Source: Alphaproteobacteria bacterium AO1-B
GTDB lineage: Bacteria; Pseudomonadota; Alphaproteobacteria; Rhizobiales; Stappiaceae
Direction of reading: 5' to 3'
DNA length: 64,000 nucleotides
Assembly: GCA_001890945.1 (NCBI GenBank)
Contig: MLAX01000001.1
Span: forward strand, 992,001-1,056,000
Positions 42,123-52,300 of this stretch are shown piece by piece (within the stretch, counting starts at the first letter, position 1; the number at the start of each line of letters is the position of its first letter). Below the pieces are notes generated by a model, which saw only the letters and a list, made by a program, of their open reading frames with translations, did no database searches and was not told the origin of the DNA. A program made the position numbers and the translations under genes.

Positions 42123-42818
42123 ATGTCTGAACATACAGTCACGGCTTATGATGACGAATTGAACGTCATGGCCGGCCGGATCGCTGAAATGGGCGGTCTT
42201 GCAGAAAAAGCATTTGCAGAAGCCGTTTCCGCCCTCGTGTCCGGCGACACCGATTTGGCGCGCCGCGTGATTGATCAGGATCGCCGTCTTGATGCGCTGC
42301 ACCAGGACGTCGAGGAAGGCCTGATTGCAATGATCGTGCGCCGTCAGCCAATGGGGCAGGATCTGCGTGAAATCACAGCCGCCAGCCGGATTGCGAACGA
42401 TCTGGAGCGTGTTGGCGATCTTGCAAAGAACGTTGCCAAGCGCGCCATCGCCATCGACAATGACATTCAGAGCAAGAAACTTGCGATTGGCGTGGAACAC
42501 ATGACCGAGCTGGCCCTCGGGCAGCTGAAAAAGGTTCTGGATGCCTACACCGGACGCAATGCAGAGGCTGCGCGCCACGTGCAGGAAGCTGATGCCGAAG
42601 TCGATGCGATCTACACCTCTCTGTTCCGCGAACTTCTGACGTACATGATGGAAGATCCACGGGTGATCACCTCCTGCGTCCATCTTCTCTTCTGTGCGAA
42701 GAACATCGAGCGGATCGGCGATCATGCCACCAACATTGCCGAAAACGTCTTCTTCATGGTGACGGGCGAGCGGCTTCCGGAAGACCGCACCAAGGTTGAT
42801 GAAACCGGCGCTATGTGA
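42123..42818 (+). CDS. phoU: Phosphate signalling complex protein PhoU
   Basis: 231 residues, two PhoU helical bundles: MAGRIAEMGGLAEKAFAEAV with LARRVIDQDRRLDALH, and MDAYTGRNAEAARHVQEAD-type repeat with CAKNIERIGDHATNIAENV as the second metal-cluster motif. It links PstSCAB to PhoR and keeps PhoB off when phosphate is plentiful. It sits 32 bases after pstB. A 7-bp hairpin (AGCCGGC/GCCGGCT, 42862-42883) separates it from phoB. Confidence 0.96.
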   Translation: MSEHTVTAYDDELNVMAGRIAEMGGLAEKAFAEAVSALVSGDTDLARRVIDQDRRLDALHQDVEEGLIAMIVRRQPMGQDLREITAASRIANDLERVGDLAKNVAKRAIAIDNDIQSKKLAIGVEHMTELALGQLKKVLDAYTGRNAEAARHVQEADAEVDAIYTSLFRELLTYMMEDPRVITSCVHLLFCAKNIERIGDHATNIAENVFFMVTGERLPEDRTKVDETGAM

Positions 42819-42905
42819 GTTGCCAGAGCCAGCCTGAGCGGGCTGTGAAGCAGGAACTGTAAGCCGGCGCTTTAGTGCCGGCTGAGGGAATTGGAGCGAG
42901 AATTC

Positions 42906-43601
42906 ATGCCGAAGGTCCTCATCGTCGAAGACGAAGAACCGTTGAGCCTTCTGTTGCGGTATAATCTGGAAGCTGAAGGATACGCCGTCGAGACCTGTGT
43001 CCGCGGCGACGAGGCGGAAATCCGCCTCCGGGAAACCCAGCCGGACCTTTTGTTGCTGGACTGGATGTTGCCCGGACTGTCCGGAATCGAACTGTGCCGG
43101 CGCCTGCGGGCACGCGAAGACACCGAGCGCTTGCCGGTCATCATGCTGACGGCGCGCGGCGAGGAAGCCGAGCGCATCAGAGGTCTGTCCACCGGAGCGG
43201 ACGACTACGTGGTCAAGCCGTTCTCAGTGCCCGAACTGATGGCGCGTGTCCGCGCGATCTTGCGGCGGGCAAGCCCGGAGGTGGTGTCCACGATGCTGCG
43301 CTCCGGCGACATCGAACTTGACCGGGAAACACACCGCGTCCGGCGCAGCACCAAGGAAATCCATTTGGGGCCAACAGAGTTTCGCCTTCTGGAATTCCTG
43401 ATGACCGCACCAGGCCGGGTCTTTTCACGCGAACAGCTCTTGGATGGCGTCTGGGGGCACGATGTCTATGTGGATGAACGCACGGTCGATGTTCACGTAG
43501 GCCGGCTGCGCAAAGCGCTGAACAAAGGCAAGGCGAAGGATCCAATCCGCACGGTGCGCGGAGCTGGTTATGCCTTCAACGACCAGTTCACTGCAGCCTG
43601 A
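42906..43601 (+). CDS. phoB: Phosphate-regulon response regulator PhoB
   Basis: 231 residues. Receiver: MPKVLIVEDEEPL with acid pair D9/E10, phosphorylated D52 (LLLLDWMLPG), T82 (MLTARG) and K104 (VVKPFS). The OmpR/PhoB winged-helix (about 130-229) has LGPTEFRLLEFLM and VDERTVDVHVGRLRKAL. Start ATG 42906 has GGAG about 12 bases upstream; a TTG five codons earlier is in frame but not needed. Last gene of the pst cluster, closed by the terminator at 43623-43651. It should bind the Pho boxes at 37205-37248, so the cluster controls itself. Confidence 0.97.
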   Translation: MPKVLIVEDEEPLSLLLRYNLEAEGYAVETCVRGDEAEIRLRETQPDLLLLDWMLPGLSGIELCRRLRAREDTERLPVIMLTARGEEAERIRGLSTGADDYVVKPFSVPELMARVRAILRRASPEVVSTMLRSGDIELDRETHRVRRSTKEIHLGPTEFRLLEFLMTAPGRVFSREQLLDGVWGHDVYVDERTVDVHVGRLRKALNKGKAKDPIRTVRGAGYAFNDQFTAA

Positions 43602-43622
43602 TCCAGACTTTCAAGACAAACA

Positions 43623-43651
43623 AAAAAGCCCGCCAAATCGGCGGGCTTTTT
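43623..43651. terminator. Bidirectional intrinsic terminator between phoB and gcrA
   Basis: GCCCGCC (43628-43634) and GGCGGGC (43640-43646) form a perfect stem with A-run before and T-run after, so it can stop transcription in both directions. Both convergent genes end within 25 bp of it. Confidence 0.92.
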
Positions 43652-43667
43652 CTTGGGTATTTCGAGA

Positions 43668-44213
43668 TCAGGAGGCCTGGGCAACACTGGTCTTGTTGTT
43701 GGCGCTCCGGCGGCGGTCAGCGACCGGCTGGTAAGCAATCTTGCAGTGGTAGGGGCAGTAGGGCACCCCGGCTTCGGAAACCTGACCGCAGAAGTAGAAG
43801 TCTTCTGTCGCCGGATCGCCGATCGGCCACTTACAGGTGCGCTCAGTTAGCGTCAGGATGGTCGCCCGCTTGGACATTGGAACAACGTCAGCGATCGGTT
43901 CTGCAACGGGTTGAACCTCTGCGACCGGGGCCGGTGTCGGTTCCATCTTCAACGCTGCGGAGCCTTGGGTCTGCGGCTGTGTTTGCGGACGTTTCGGTGC
44001 CGATTGAGACGCCGGGTTGGCCGTTGTGCGCGGACGGCGCGGTTTTGCGCTTGAGGAAGAAGACTTTGCGCGGCCGGAAAGACCAAGCCGGTGTACCTTG
44101 CCAATCACCGCGTTCCGGGTGACACCGCCAAGCTCACCCGCAATCTGGCTTGCGCTCAAACCATCGCCCCAGAGCTTCTTCAAAAGCTCAACTCGTTCGT
44201 TCGTCCAACTCAT
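43668..44213 (-). CDS. gcrA: GcrA family cell-cycle regulator
   Basis: 181 residues. The N-terminal DNA-binding segment MSWTNERVELLKKLWGDGLSASQI followed by ELGGVTRNAVIGKVHRLGL is the GcrA signature. A Pro/Gln/Ser-rich linker (about 55-125) leads to a C-terminal segment with CKWPIGDP, FYFCGQ and CPYHCKIAYQP, the conserved sigma-70-binding part with its cysteines. GcrA directs RNA polymerase to CcrM-methylated promoters in alphaproteobacteria. I chose ATG 44213 (MSWTN) rather than the upstream Met. The 424-bp upstream region has two hairpins and the promoter of argD. Confidence 0.95.
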   Translation of the reverse strand: MSWTNERVELLKKLWGDGLSASQIAGELGGVTRNAVIGKVHRLGLSGRAKSSSSSAKPRRPRTTANPASQSAPKRPQTQPQTQGSAALKMEPTPAPVAEVQPVAEPIADVVPMSKRATILTLTERTCKWPIGDPATEDFYFCGQVSEAGVPYCPYHCKIAYQPVADRRRSANNKTSVAQAS

Positions 44214-44480
44214 TGCCGCACCCCTTGCCAAGGCCAGTGACTGGCCAAAATCCCGTTATTGGACACGCAAACGCAAGTCCATTATGGCATATCTTGTGCC
44301 TCTATTTGATACGCCGCACGAGATGTCGTGTCTGATTAGTCAAAGGTTACAATAACGTTAATTTGTGAAGCAACCGTCAGGCTGCAGTGAGTTGGGGATG
44401 AACGGACTTTTCCCCAACAGATGCGAGGTCATTGAGACTTTTACATAAAACAGCCCGAACCCCGACAATGGCCATTTCCA

Positions 44481-44511
44481 TTGACAGGCGGGGACCTCGG
44501 CAGTGTATAAG
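44481..44511 (+). promoter_or_regulatory. Near-consensus sigma-70 promoter of argD-argF-hslO
   Basis: TTGACA at 44481-44486 and TATAAG at 44506-44511 (spacing 19, or 17-18 with shifted -10 readings GTATAA/TGTATA). Transcription would begin near 44518, just before the hairpin at 44523. Confidence 0.7.
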
Positions 44512-44522
44512 GATCTTGCAAC

Positions 44523-44554
44523 GTGCCGCCGCTTTGGCGGCACATTGCGTTTTT
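44523..44554 (+). terminator. Leader hairpin with T-run before argD (attenuator or 5' stabiliser)
   Basis: GTGCCGCC (44523-44530) pairs exactly with GGCGGCAC (44536-44543), then ATTGCGTTTTT. It lies at the very 5' end of the predicted argD transcript. It could stop transcripts early or protect the 5' end; the T-run is displaced by six bases, which weakens it as a terminator. Confidence 0.5.
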
Positions 44555-44637
44555 GGCCTTTATTTAAGGCGATGCCCCGGAGTTCCGACGGTCCGATACC
44601 AGTGGCGCTTCCGGCGGCCAAAGGAGACTAAAGAGGT

Positions 44638-45837
44638 ATGTCCGCGTCCGCGCTTTTTGGAAACTACGCAAGATCGAACCTGTCATTCGATCACGGGGAA
44701 GGTGTCTGGCTTGTTACGAGTGACGGCCGACGATTTCTCGATTGCGGGTCCGGGATCGCGGTAAATTCGCTCGGACATGCTCATCCGCATCTGGTCCAGG
44801 CCCTTCAAGATCAGGCGGCCAAGCTCTGGCATATTTCCAATCTGCACCAGATGCCGGATGGCGCGCGGCTTGCGCAGCGCCTCACCGATGCAACATTTGC
44901 AGACAAGGTTTTGTTCGTGAATTCCGGCGCCGAAGCAATGGAAGCGGCTATCAAGTGTGCCCGGCGTTATCACTATGACCGCAATGAGCCGGACCGGTAT
45001 CAAATCGTGACCTTTGAAGGCGCTTTCCATGGCCGGACACTCGGCACGATTGCAGCAGGTGGCCAGGCGAAATATCTGGAAGGTTTCGGACCGAAGGCCC
45101 CAGGCTTCGATCAGGTGCCCAGCGGGGACTTGGAGGCCTTGAAAGCCATGGTCGGTCCGCAAACCGCAGCGATCGCGATCGAACCCATCCAAGGCGAGGG
45201 CGGCATTCGGGAAGTCGACTACGAATTCCTGCGCGCTCTGCGTAAGCTTTGTGATGAAACCGGAGCCCTGCTGATCTTTGACGAAATCCAGACGGGTGTC
45301 GGCCGGACCGGAAAAATGTTCGCGCATCAGTGGACTGGCGTTGATCCGGATCTGATGGCCGTCGCCAAGGGTATAGGCAGTGGGTTCCCGATGGGCGCTT
45401 GTCTTGCGACCAAAGAAGTTGCGTCCGCGCTGGCACCCGGAACCCACGGCACGACCTTCGGTGGCAATCCGCTGGCCATGGCTGTTGGCAATGCGGTTTT
45501 GGACGTCATTCTTGCAGATGGTTTTTTGGAAGAGGTTCAAAAGAAGGGCCTCTCCTTCAAGCAAAAGCTTTCCGGGCTGGTCGATAGCCACCCGAAGGTG
45601 TTCGAGGCTGTCCGGGGCAATGGTCTGATGCTGGGCATCAAGTGCACCGCGCCGGTGGGAGACTATGTCGCCGCCGCGCGCGAAGCGGGCATTCTTGCGG
45701 TCCCGGCCGGTGACAACGTTGTCCGGATCCTGCCGCCACTGACCATCTCGGAAGAAGAGATTTCCGATGCGGTTGATCGGCTGGAGAAGGCTGCATTCGC
45801 CGTTGAGAAAAAGTTGTTGGAAGGAGCGGCCGAATGA
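44638..45837 (+). CDS. argD: Acetylornithine aminotransferase
   Basis: 399 residues, class III PLP aminotransferase. Interconverts N-acetylglutamate semialdehyde and N-acetylornithine in arginine synthesis. Visible: [52 protein letters not shown] (D215) and the PLP lysine K244 in [14 protein letters not shown]. The start overlaps nothing and has AGGAG upstream. It is followed by argF with a four-base ATGA overlap. The leader has a strong promoter and a hairpin (44481-44554). Confidence 0.96.
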   Translation: MSASALFGNYARSNLSFDHGEGVWLVTSDGRRFLDCGSGIAVNSLGHAHPHLVQALQDQAAKLWHISNLHQMPDGARLAQRLTDATFADKVLFVNSGAEAMEAAIKCARRYHYDRNEPDRYQIVTFEGAFHGRTLGTIAAGGQAKYLEGFGPKAPGFDQVPSGDLEALKAMVGPQTAAIAIEPIQGEGGIREVDYEFLRALRKLCDETGALLIFDEIQTGVGRTGKMFAHQWTGVDPDLMAVAKGIGSGFPMGACLATKEVASALAPGTHGTTFGGNPLAMAVGNAVLDVILADGFLEEVQKKGLSFKQKLSGLVDSHPKVFEAVRGNGLMLGIKCTAPVGDYVAAAREAGILAVPAGDNVVRILPPLTISEEEISDAVDRLEKAAFAVEKKLLEGAAE

Positions 45838-46763
45838 CCGCCAACGGAGCGTACAAAAACTTCCTGGATCTGACCCAATTCGAGGGCGATGATCTGCGCG
45901 CTATTCTGGAAACCGGAAAGAAAATCAAGGCAACCCGCAACGGCGTTCGCCGGGGTGAGGGGCCGCTCGCCGGCAAAGTTCTGGCCATGATTTTCGAGCA
46001 GCCATCGACACGGACCCGCATTTCCTTTGATGTTGGAATGCGTGAACTCGGTGGTGAGACTTTGATGCTGACCGGTGCGGAGATGCAGCTGGGCCGAGGC
46101 GAGACTATCGCCGACACGGCGAAGGTGCTGTCCCGGTTCGTCGACGGCGTCATGATCCGGATCCTGGACCACGAAGCTCTCAATGAACTGGCTGAAAACG
46201 CGACCATTCCGGTGATCAATGGCCTGACAAAGATCTCGCATCCGTGCCAGATCATGGCAGACATCATGACCTTCGAAGAGCATCGTGGTGGCATCTCCGG
46301 GCGCAGCATTGCCTGGACCGGCGATAGCAATAATGTTCTGGCGTCCTGGGTTCACGCCGCACCGCGTCTGGATTTCGAACTGCGCATCGCGACACCGGCC
46401 GAACTGGCCCCGCCTCAGGACTTGATTGAGACCGCCCGTGCCAAGGGTGGTTCCATTCTGGTCACCGACGACCCATATGAGGCTGTCAAAGGGACCGACT
46501 GTGTCGTCACCGATTGCTGGGTGTCGATGGGCGACGACGACGCCGAAAGCCGTCACAACCTGCTGAGTGCCTATCAGGTAAATGAACGTCTGATGGCGGA
46601 GGCAAATGGTGATGCACTGTTTATGCATTGCCTTCCGGCACACCGCGGCGAGGAAGTCACCAACGAGGTCATGGACGGTCCCAACTCTGTCGTGTTTGAC
46701 GAAGCCGAAAACCGGCTCCATGCTCAAAAGGGCATTTTGGCCTGGTGTTTCGGCGCAGCTTAA
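45834..46763 (+). CDS. argF: Ornithine carbamoyltransferase
   Basis: 309 residues. Makes citrulline from ornithine and carbamoyl phosphate. The carbamoyl phosphate loop [13 protein letters not shown] (S58-T61), [32 protein letters not shown], and [11 protein letters not shown] give a secure call. Start overlaps the argD stop by four bases (ATGA). hslO follows after 12 bases. Confidence 0.97.
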   Translation: MTANGAYKNFLDLTQFEGDDLRAILETGKKIKATRNGVRRGEGPLAGKVLAMIFEQPSTRTRISFDVGMRELGGETLMLTGAEMQLGRGETIADTAKVLSRFVDGVMIRILDHEALNELAENATIPVINGLTKISHPCQIMADIMTFEEHRGGISGRSIAWTGDSNNVLASWVHAAPRLDFELRIATPAELAPPQDLIETARAKGGSILVTDDPYEAVKGTDCVVTDCWVSMGDDDAESRHNLLSAYQVNERLMAEANGDALFMHCLPAHRGEEVTNEVMDGPNSVVFDEAENRLHAQKGILAWCFGAA

Positions 46764-46775
46764 GGCGTAGCCAAA

Positions 46776-47750
46776 GTGGCATTAAATTTGGAAGAACTGG
46801 GCATCAAGCCCGCAGGGCTGGACGCTGTCCGGCCCTTTGCCGTGGAAGGACTGGATGTCCGCGGGCGCAGTGTTGCGCTTGGCCCCATCCTTGAGAAAAT
46901 TCTTGGACGCCATGATTATCCGGAGCCGGTATCCCGGCTTCTGGCGGAAGCCATTGTCCTGACAAGCCTGCTCGGAACCTCTCTGAAGTTCGACGGGCGG
47001 TTTACACTCCAGACCCAGACGCAGGGTCCGGTATCGATGCTGGTCGTCGATTTTGAAACGCCGGACGCAATCCGTGCTTGCGCAACGTTCGACGCAGAGC
47101 GTGTTGCCGGGTTGATAGATGCCGGTGCTGCCACGCCAGAAGCCCTGCTCGGGCATGGTCATCTGGCGATGACCATCGATCAGGGCAAGCATATGCAGCG
47201 CTACCAGGGTTTGGTCGAGCTGAATGGTATCTCATTGGAAGAGGTCGCGCGCCGGTACTTCGAGCGATCTGAGCAGATCCCGACCGAAGTCCGTTTGGCT
47301 GTCGGTGAACTCTACACCCGGCAGGACGGAGATGCGCCGGTCAAATCCTGGACAGGCGGTGGCTTACTAATTCAGTTCCTGCCTGAAGCGCCGGAACGGA
47401 TGCGTCAGGCGGACATCGATCCGGGTGATGCGCCGGCGGGAACCGTGCGTCACGAAATTGACGAAGATGATGCCTGGGTCGAGGCCAAGGCACTTGTCGA
47501 TACGGTCCAGGATGTGGAGCTGACCGATCCTGAAGTCAGCGTCGAAACGCTGCTCTACCGGTTGTTTCATGAGCGCGGCGTCCGGCTTTTCGATGCCCAG
47601 CCGATTGCCGACAAATGCCGTTGCTCGCGCGACAAAGTTGCCAATGTATTGGCAAACTTTAGCGCAGACGAAGTGGAAGAAGTCACGGTTGATGGCAAGA
47701 TCGTCGTGACCTGCGAATTCTGCAGCACCACTTACGAATTCGACCGCTGA
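46776..47750 (+). CDS. hslO: Redox-activated chaperone Hsp33
   Basis: 324 residues from GTG 46776. Oxidation of its C-terminal zinc centre turns this cytosolic holdase on. The four zinc cysteines are C281, C283, C313 and C316 (KCRCSRDK and CEFCSTTY). Body motifs include LLGTSLKFDGRFTLQTQTQGPVSMLVVDF and GHLAMTIDQGKHMQRYQGLV. Third gene after argD-argF, a linkage I know from other alphaproteobacteria; the reason is unclear. A perfect 11-bp hairpin (47756-47787) follows six bases after the stop. Confidence 0.95.
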   Translation: MALNLEELGIKPAGLDAVRPFAVEGLDVRGRSVALGPILEKILGRHDYPEPVSRLLAEAIVLTSLLGTSLKFDGRFTLQTQTQGPVSMLVVDFETPDAIRACATFDAERVAGLIDAGAATPEALLGHGHLAMTIDQGKHMQRYQGLVELNGISLEEVARRYFERSEQIPTEVRLAVGELYTRQDGDAPVKSWTGGGLLIQFLPEAPERMRQADIDPGDAPAGTVRHEIDEDDAWVEAKALVDTVQDVELTDPEVSVETLLYRLFHERGVRLFDAQPIADKCRCSRDKVANVLANFSADEVEEVTVDGKIVVTCEFCSTTYEFDR

Positions 47751-47755
47751 GAATG

Positions 47756-47787
47756 GTCTGCAGGCCGGTGACATCTGGCCTGCAGAC
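47756..47787 (+). terminator. Strong hairpin at the end of the arg-hslO operon
   Basis: GTCTGCAGGCC (47756-47766) and GGCCTGCAGAC (47777-47787) form a perfect 11-bp stem with a 10-nt loop. No T-run follows, so it may act as a transcript-end stabiliser or a weak terminator. Confidence 0.55.
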
Positions 47788-47813
47788 TGTATCCGCTGAT
47801 ACAATTGGATACA
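47788..47813. promoter_or_regulatory. Three evenly spaced hexamers, candidate operator of the RND efflux genes
   Basis: TGTATC (47788-47793), GATACA (47798-47803) and GATACA (47808-47813) lie exactly 10 bp apart; the first two form an inverted repeat and the last two a direct repeat. The site is about 130 bp before the adaptor gene, where a TetR-type repressor would fit. No regulator gene is beside it. Confidence 0.45.
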
Positions 47814-47942
47814 CGAATTCCGGCCTCAAGGGCGCGATTCTGCGCTGAAAACCTTGATTTTTTGCGGTGCAAAGTAATCTTATGCCCACGGTTCGCGTAT
47901 AGTCTAGAGCCGTCGCATTCGCACCTGTGAGAAAGCTTGAGT

Positions 47943-49352
47943 ATGTTGCAGTCCGTTGAACCGGAAACCGGCAAGCCGCCAAGTCCTGAAGTCCTTCCGC
48001 CCGCAGGGCGAACACGGACACCGATGGAGCGCACAAAGCTGGTTCTGAAAGCGCTGCTTCAAACGGCGCTTGCATTTGCCATTCTCTTCGGTGCCTTCAA
48101 GGGCATGAATCAGCTCATTGCAACCCGCCCGGACGTGCCGAAGCGGCCGGTTCAGGAAAAAAGTTATGCGGTTGAAACCACCACAGTTCAACAAGGCGAT
48201 TATGCGCCGTTGATCTCCGTTTACGGCCAGACCCAGGCTGGCCGGGAAGTCGATTTGCGGGCGCTGGTCGGCGGCGAGATTGTCGAAGTTCATCCAGACT
48301 TGACGGCAGGCGGCAAAGTCGAGCGCGGCGATACCCTGGTTGTGATTGATCGTTTCGACTATGAAGGGGCCGTGACCGAAGCCCGTGCCAACCTTGCTGA
48401 AGCGCAAGCCGCACTGGTGGAAAACGAGGGCCGTGTTGCGCTTGAAAAGGCCAATCTGGTTCGTGCCGGAGAACAGCTGGAGTTTGCCCAACGGGATCTG
48501 GAGCGGGCAGAGGAGCTTCTCGGACGTGGTGCGGCAACAGAGCGAACCGTTGACGACCGTAAGCTGATCGTATCCCAGCGCCAGCAAAGCGTTGAACGGT
48601 CCGAAAACACACTGGCTTTGGAAGAAGCAAAGGTCGTTCAGCAAAAGGCGACTGTCGAGCGCCTGGAATGGCGCCTTGAAAACGCTCAGCGCCAGCTGGA
48701 GAACACCGTCCTTACGGCACCTTTCGATGCGATCGTGCGCTCTTCGGCAGCAGAGCCAGGGCGTCTTATCAGCGTAAATGATGCAATCGTATCCCTCTAC
48801 GACAGCAGCGAATTCGAAGTCCGGCTGACCCTGTCGGACAACCAGTACGGCCGCTTGCTCGAAGACAGCGGTACGGTTGTCGGGCGCCCGGTCGACGTGA
48901 TCTGGAACCTCGGGGATCAGCCTGTTACTTATCCGGCAACAGTCACGCGAATTGGAGCGGATGTCGCAAGCGACCGGGGCGGCGTTGATCTGATAGCGCG
49001 CATTGATGCATCGGGAGCGGCTGTTCCGCTGCGGCCGGGTGCCTTCGTCGAAGTGGCGGTTCCGGACAGAACCTACGCCAACAGCTTTCGCATCCCGGAA
49101 ACAGCGTATTATGGCCAGGGGACTGTCTATGTCGTTGAAGACAATCGCCTTCAGGCCAGGTCAGTGAACGGACTTGCAATTGACGACGGCTTCATCCTCG
49201 TGCGCGGCGATCTGAACTCCGGTGAAACCTTGTTGGTGACGCGGATCCCGGAAGCTGGCGAAGGACTGCTGGTCAGCGACGTGAACGCTGAGCAACCAGC
49301 CGCGAACCAAGCTGCTGAGCCTGCAGATCAATCTGCTGCCGTTGCGCAGTAA
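47943..49352 (+). CDS. RND efflux periplasmic adaptor subunit (membrane fusion protein)
   Basis: 469 residues from ATG 47943, rather than an upstream TTG. One N-terminal membrane helix (about 34-56) anchors it. The barrel-sandwich hybrid halves (GREVDLRALVGGEIVEVHPDL and ENTVLTAPFDAIVRSSAAEPG) flank a ~110-residue coiled-coil hairpin rich in AEAQAAL and ERAEELLGRG. The beta-barrel follows (FEVRLTLSDNQYGRLLEDS). It joins the inner-membrane pump to an outer-membrane channel; the channel is not in the window. The stop overlaps the pump ATG by one base. Confidence 0.93.
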   Translation: MLQSVEPETGKPPSPEVLPPAGRTRTPMERTKLVLKALLQTALAFAILFGAFKGMNQLIATRPDVPKRPVQEKSYAVETTTVQQGDYAPLISVYGQTQAGREVDLRALVGGEIVEVHPDLTAGGKVERGDTLVVIDRFDYEGAVTEARANLAEAQAALVENEGRVALEKANLVRAGEQLEFAQRDLERAEELLGRGAATERTVDDRKLIVSQRQQSVERSENTLALEEAKVVQQKATVERLEWRLENAQRQLENTVLTAPFDAIVRSSAAEPGRLISVNDAIVSLYDSSEFEVRLTLSDNQYGRLLEDSGTVVGRPVDVIWNLGDQPVTYPATVTRIGADVASDRGGVDLIARIDASGAAVPLRPGAFVEVAVPDRTYANSFRIPETAYYGQGTVYVVEDNRLQARSVNGLAIDDGFILVRGDLNSGETLLVTRIPEAGEGLLVSDVNAEQPAANQAAEPADQSAAVAQ

Positions 49353-52300
49353 TGGGGGACGACATGGCACGCCCAATGGAACCCCGCGGCATCATGGAAG
49401 TTCTTGTCCGGCACCCGAATGCAGCCAACCTGATCATGGCAATCATGGTGCTTTTTGGCGCATACGGCCTTGCGAAGCTGAACACGCAGTTCTTTCCAAC
49501 CGTCAAGATCGACAGCATCTCCGTTTCGGTTGCCTGGCCGGGAGCCAGTGCGGAGGACGTGTCGTCCAACATTCTTGAAGTTATCGAGCCCGAACTCCGG
49601 TTCATCGATGGCATGAAGGAATTGACGTCCTACGGCCGCGAGGGCAGCGCCTCGGTGCGGATGGAGTTTTTCGAAGGCACCGATATGCAAAAGGCATTGT
49701 CGGATGTCGAACAGGCCGTCTCTGCGGTCACGACGCTTCCTGTGGATTCCGAAACGCCCGTCGTATCGGCGGCAAACTTCACAGACGGGGTCGCAACGCT
49801 CGCCCTGCGCGGTCCATTCCCGGAACAGGCGCTGAAAGTCTTTGCGCGGCAGATGCGCGATGACCTGCTCGCCCGTGGCATCGATAAGGTTGAGCTCAAG
49901 GGGTACCGGTCGCCGGAATATCTCGTTGAAATACCGGAACGCGAACTCCGCCGGCTGGATCTGACCGTCTCGGATGTGGCTACCCAGATTGCCGGAAACA
50001 CAGTTGATTTGCCTGCCGGCAATCTCGACGGAGGTGTCGAACGGCAGATCAGGGCCTTGTCTGAGGACCGGTCACCGGAGGCTGTTGGCCGCGTTGAGGT
50101 GAAGTCTTTTGCATCGGGCGAAAAGACCAAGGTTGAGGATATCGGCACGGTCGTCCGGGATTTTGACGAGAGCGAAAACCAGGGTTTTTCTCAAGGCGCG
50201 CGCGCAATTGAGCTCGACATTCTTCGAGCCGAGACCACCGACACATTGAAGGCAGCGCAGATCGTCGATGACTATTTGGCAGAAATCACGCCTCAGCTGC
50301 CGCAGTCACTCGAAATCCTGAAATACGATGTCCGCGCCGACGCCGTGAAGGGCCGCATCAACCTGCTTGTCGAAAATGGGCTCACTGGTCTGGTGCTCGT
50401 GGTCGGGATTTTGTTCTTGTTCCTTAACGCACGGATCGCGCTTTGGGTGGCAGCCGGCATTCCGGTCGCCATGATGACAACGCTCGGGATCATGTGGCTG
50501 ATGGGCGAGAGCATCAACATGATCTCCATGTTCGCCCTCATCATGATGCTCGGCGTGATTGTTGATGATGCGATTGTGGTCGGCGAGCATACGGCGACCC
50601 GTCAAGCCATGGGTGACAGTCCTGAAGATGCGGCTGTCAACGGGGCAACCACGATGCTGGCGCCGATCTTTGCCGCAAGCCTCACGACTATTGCGGCCTT
50701 TGTGCCGATCCTCCTGATCAGTGATGTGCTCGGTCAAATCATGGGAACGCTGCCCGTCGTTGTGGTCGCTGTTGTCATCGCATCCTTGATCGAATGTTTC
50801 ATGATCCTTCCGGGCCACCTGTCGCATGCCCTCGGCAGCCGGCCGCGCTGGAACTGGTGGCGCGTCGTTCTTCTTGCGGGTGCGCCTGCGTTGTTCCTGA
50901 GCGCGCTTGTCAACCAGCCGGACATGTCGGTTCCCCCATTCCTGGATGTGATCGATGATCCCTTGCGCGCCCTCAAGAACACCGTCGGTTTGGTTCCGTT
51001 CGAGGCGATTGTTGTCGCGGTCTGTTTTACACTTGCAGTCGGATTTGAAGCTTTTCTGAGTGTCATGCGCCGGTCACGGGCCGGGTCCCGCCGCAGCGGC
51101 CAGCCAAGCTGGTTCCGCCGCGGGTTTGACGCTGGATTCAACTGGGTCCGCGATTATCCGTTCCATGCTTTTGTGAAAGTCGCGGTGAACTGGCGGTATG
51201 TGACCTTCGCGGTTGCGGTTGCCGCCATGGTGCTGGCTGTCGGGCTGGTTCGGGGTGGCCGGGTGGGCTTCACATTCTTTCCCTCGCCAGAAGCGGAAAA
51301 CCTGACTGCCTCTATCTTTTTCCATGCAGGCATCCCGGAAGATCAGGCGATTGCTGGGATCATCAAAATTGAGGACGCCCTCAAAAAAGCGGAGGCGGAG
51401 CTCACCGGCGGTGCTGGTTCGAGCCTTGTCGTTGCGACTTACGCGACACTCGGCGTTGCGGGCAACAACCGTGGCGACAATGTCGCGAACATCACCGTTC
51501 AGCTCAGCCGGTCCGAGGAGCGAACTGTCAGAACACCGGCCATTGTCAATGCATGGCGGGTGGCCGTTCCGGAAATTCCCGGGATTTCACGTGTTGCGAT
51601 CGCCGAACGGCGCGGCGGTCCCCCGGGACGGGATCTGGATATCCGTCTGACCGGGGCATCGCTTCAGGATCTGAAAGCCGCGGCACGAGAGCTGCAGCAA
51701 GAACTGTCTGCCTTCCCGGGGACCAGCGGCGTTGAGGATGATTTGCCTTATGGCAAGCCGGAGCTGCTGGTTGAGCTGACGCCACGCGGACGGGCGCTCG
51801 GGTTCACGGTGGAAAGTGCAGCCCGGCAGATCCGCAATGCGTTTGAGGGCAACATCGCCCGGAGGTTTGCTGAAGGCGATGAAGAGGTGACCGTTCGGGT
51901 CCGCCAGCAGATCGATGTCGACGGTACGGCCGCCTTGCGGCAGTTGTCCTTGCGAACACCGGGCGGTGAATTCGTACCGCTCACAGAAGTCGTCAACCTG
52001 ACCGATGCGCAAGGCTTTTCGGTGATCCTGCGCCGGGATGGCAAGACGGTTGTCTCCGTTGTCGCCGACATCGACAGCACGGTGACGTCGAACAACCAGA
52101 TCATTGCCGAGCTTCAGGAGGCTTTCCTACCCAATCTCGCCAGAAGCTACGGTCTGGAGTATTCCTTTGCGGGCCGGGCAGAGGAGCAGGCGAATGCGTT
52201 CTCCGAGCTCCTGACCGGTGTTCTGATGGCAATTGCCGGGATCTACATCATTCTTGCTGCGATCTTCGGCAGTTATTCCAGGCCGCTCGTTGTCATGTCG

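Larger units (their letters stand above)
44214..44637. other. Intergenic region of 424 bp between gcrA and argD
   Basis: It serves two divergent genes. It has an 8-bp hairpin (GTTGGGGA 44391 with TCCCCAAC 44411), a near-consensus promoter (44481-44511) and a GC hairpin followed by Ts (44523-44554). No protein gene is apparent; short open frames here are chance. Confidence 0.6.
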
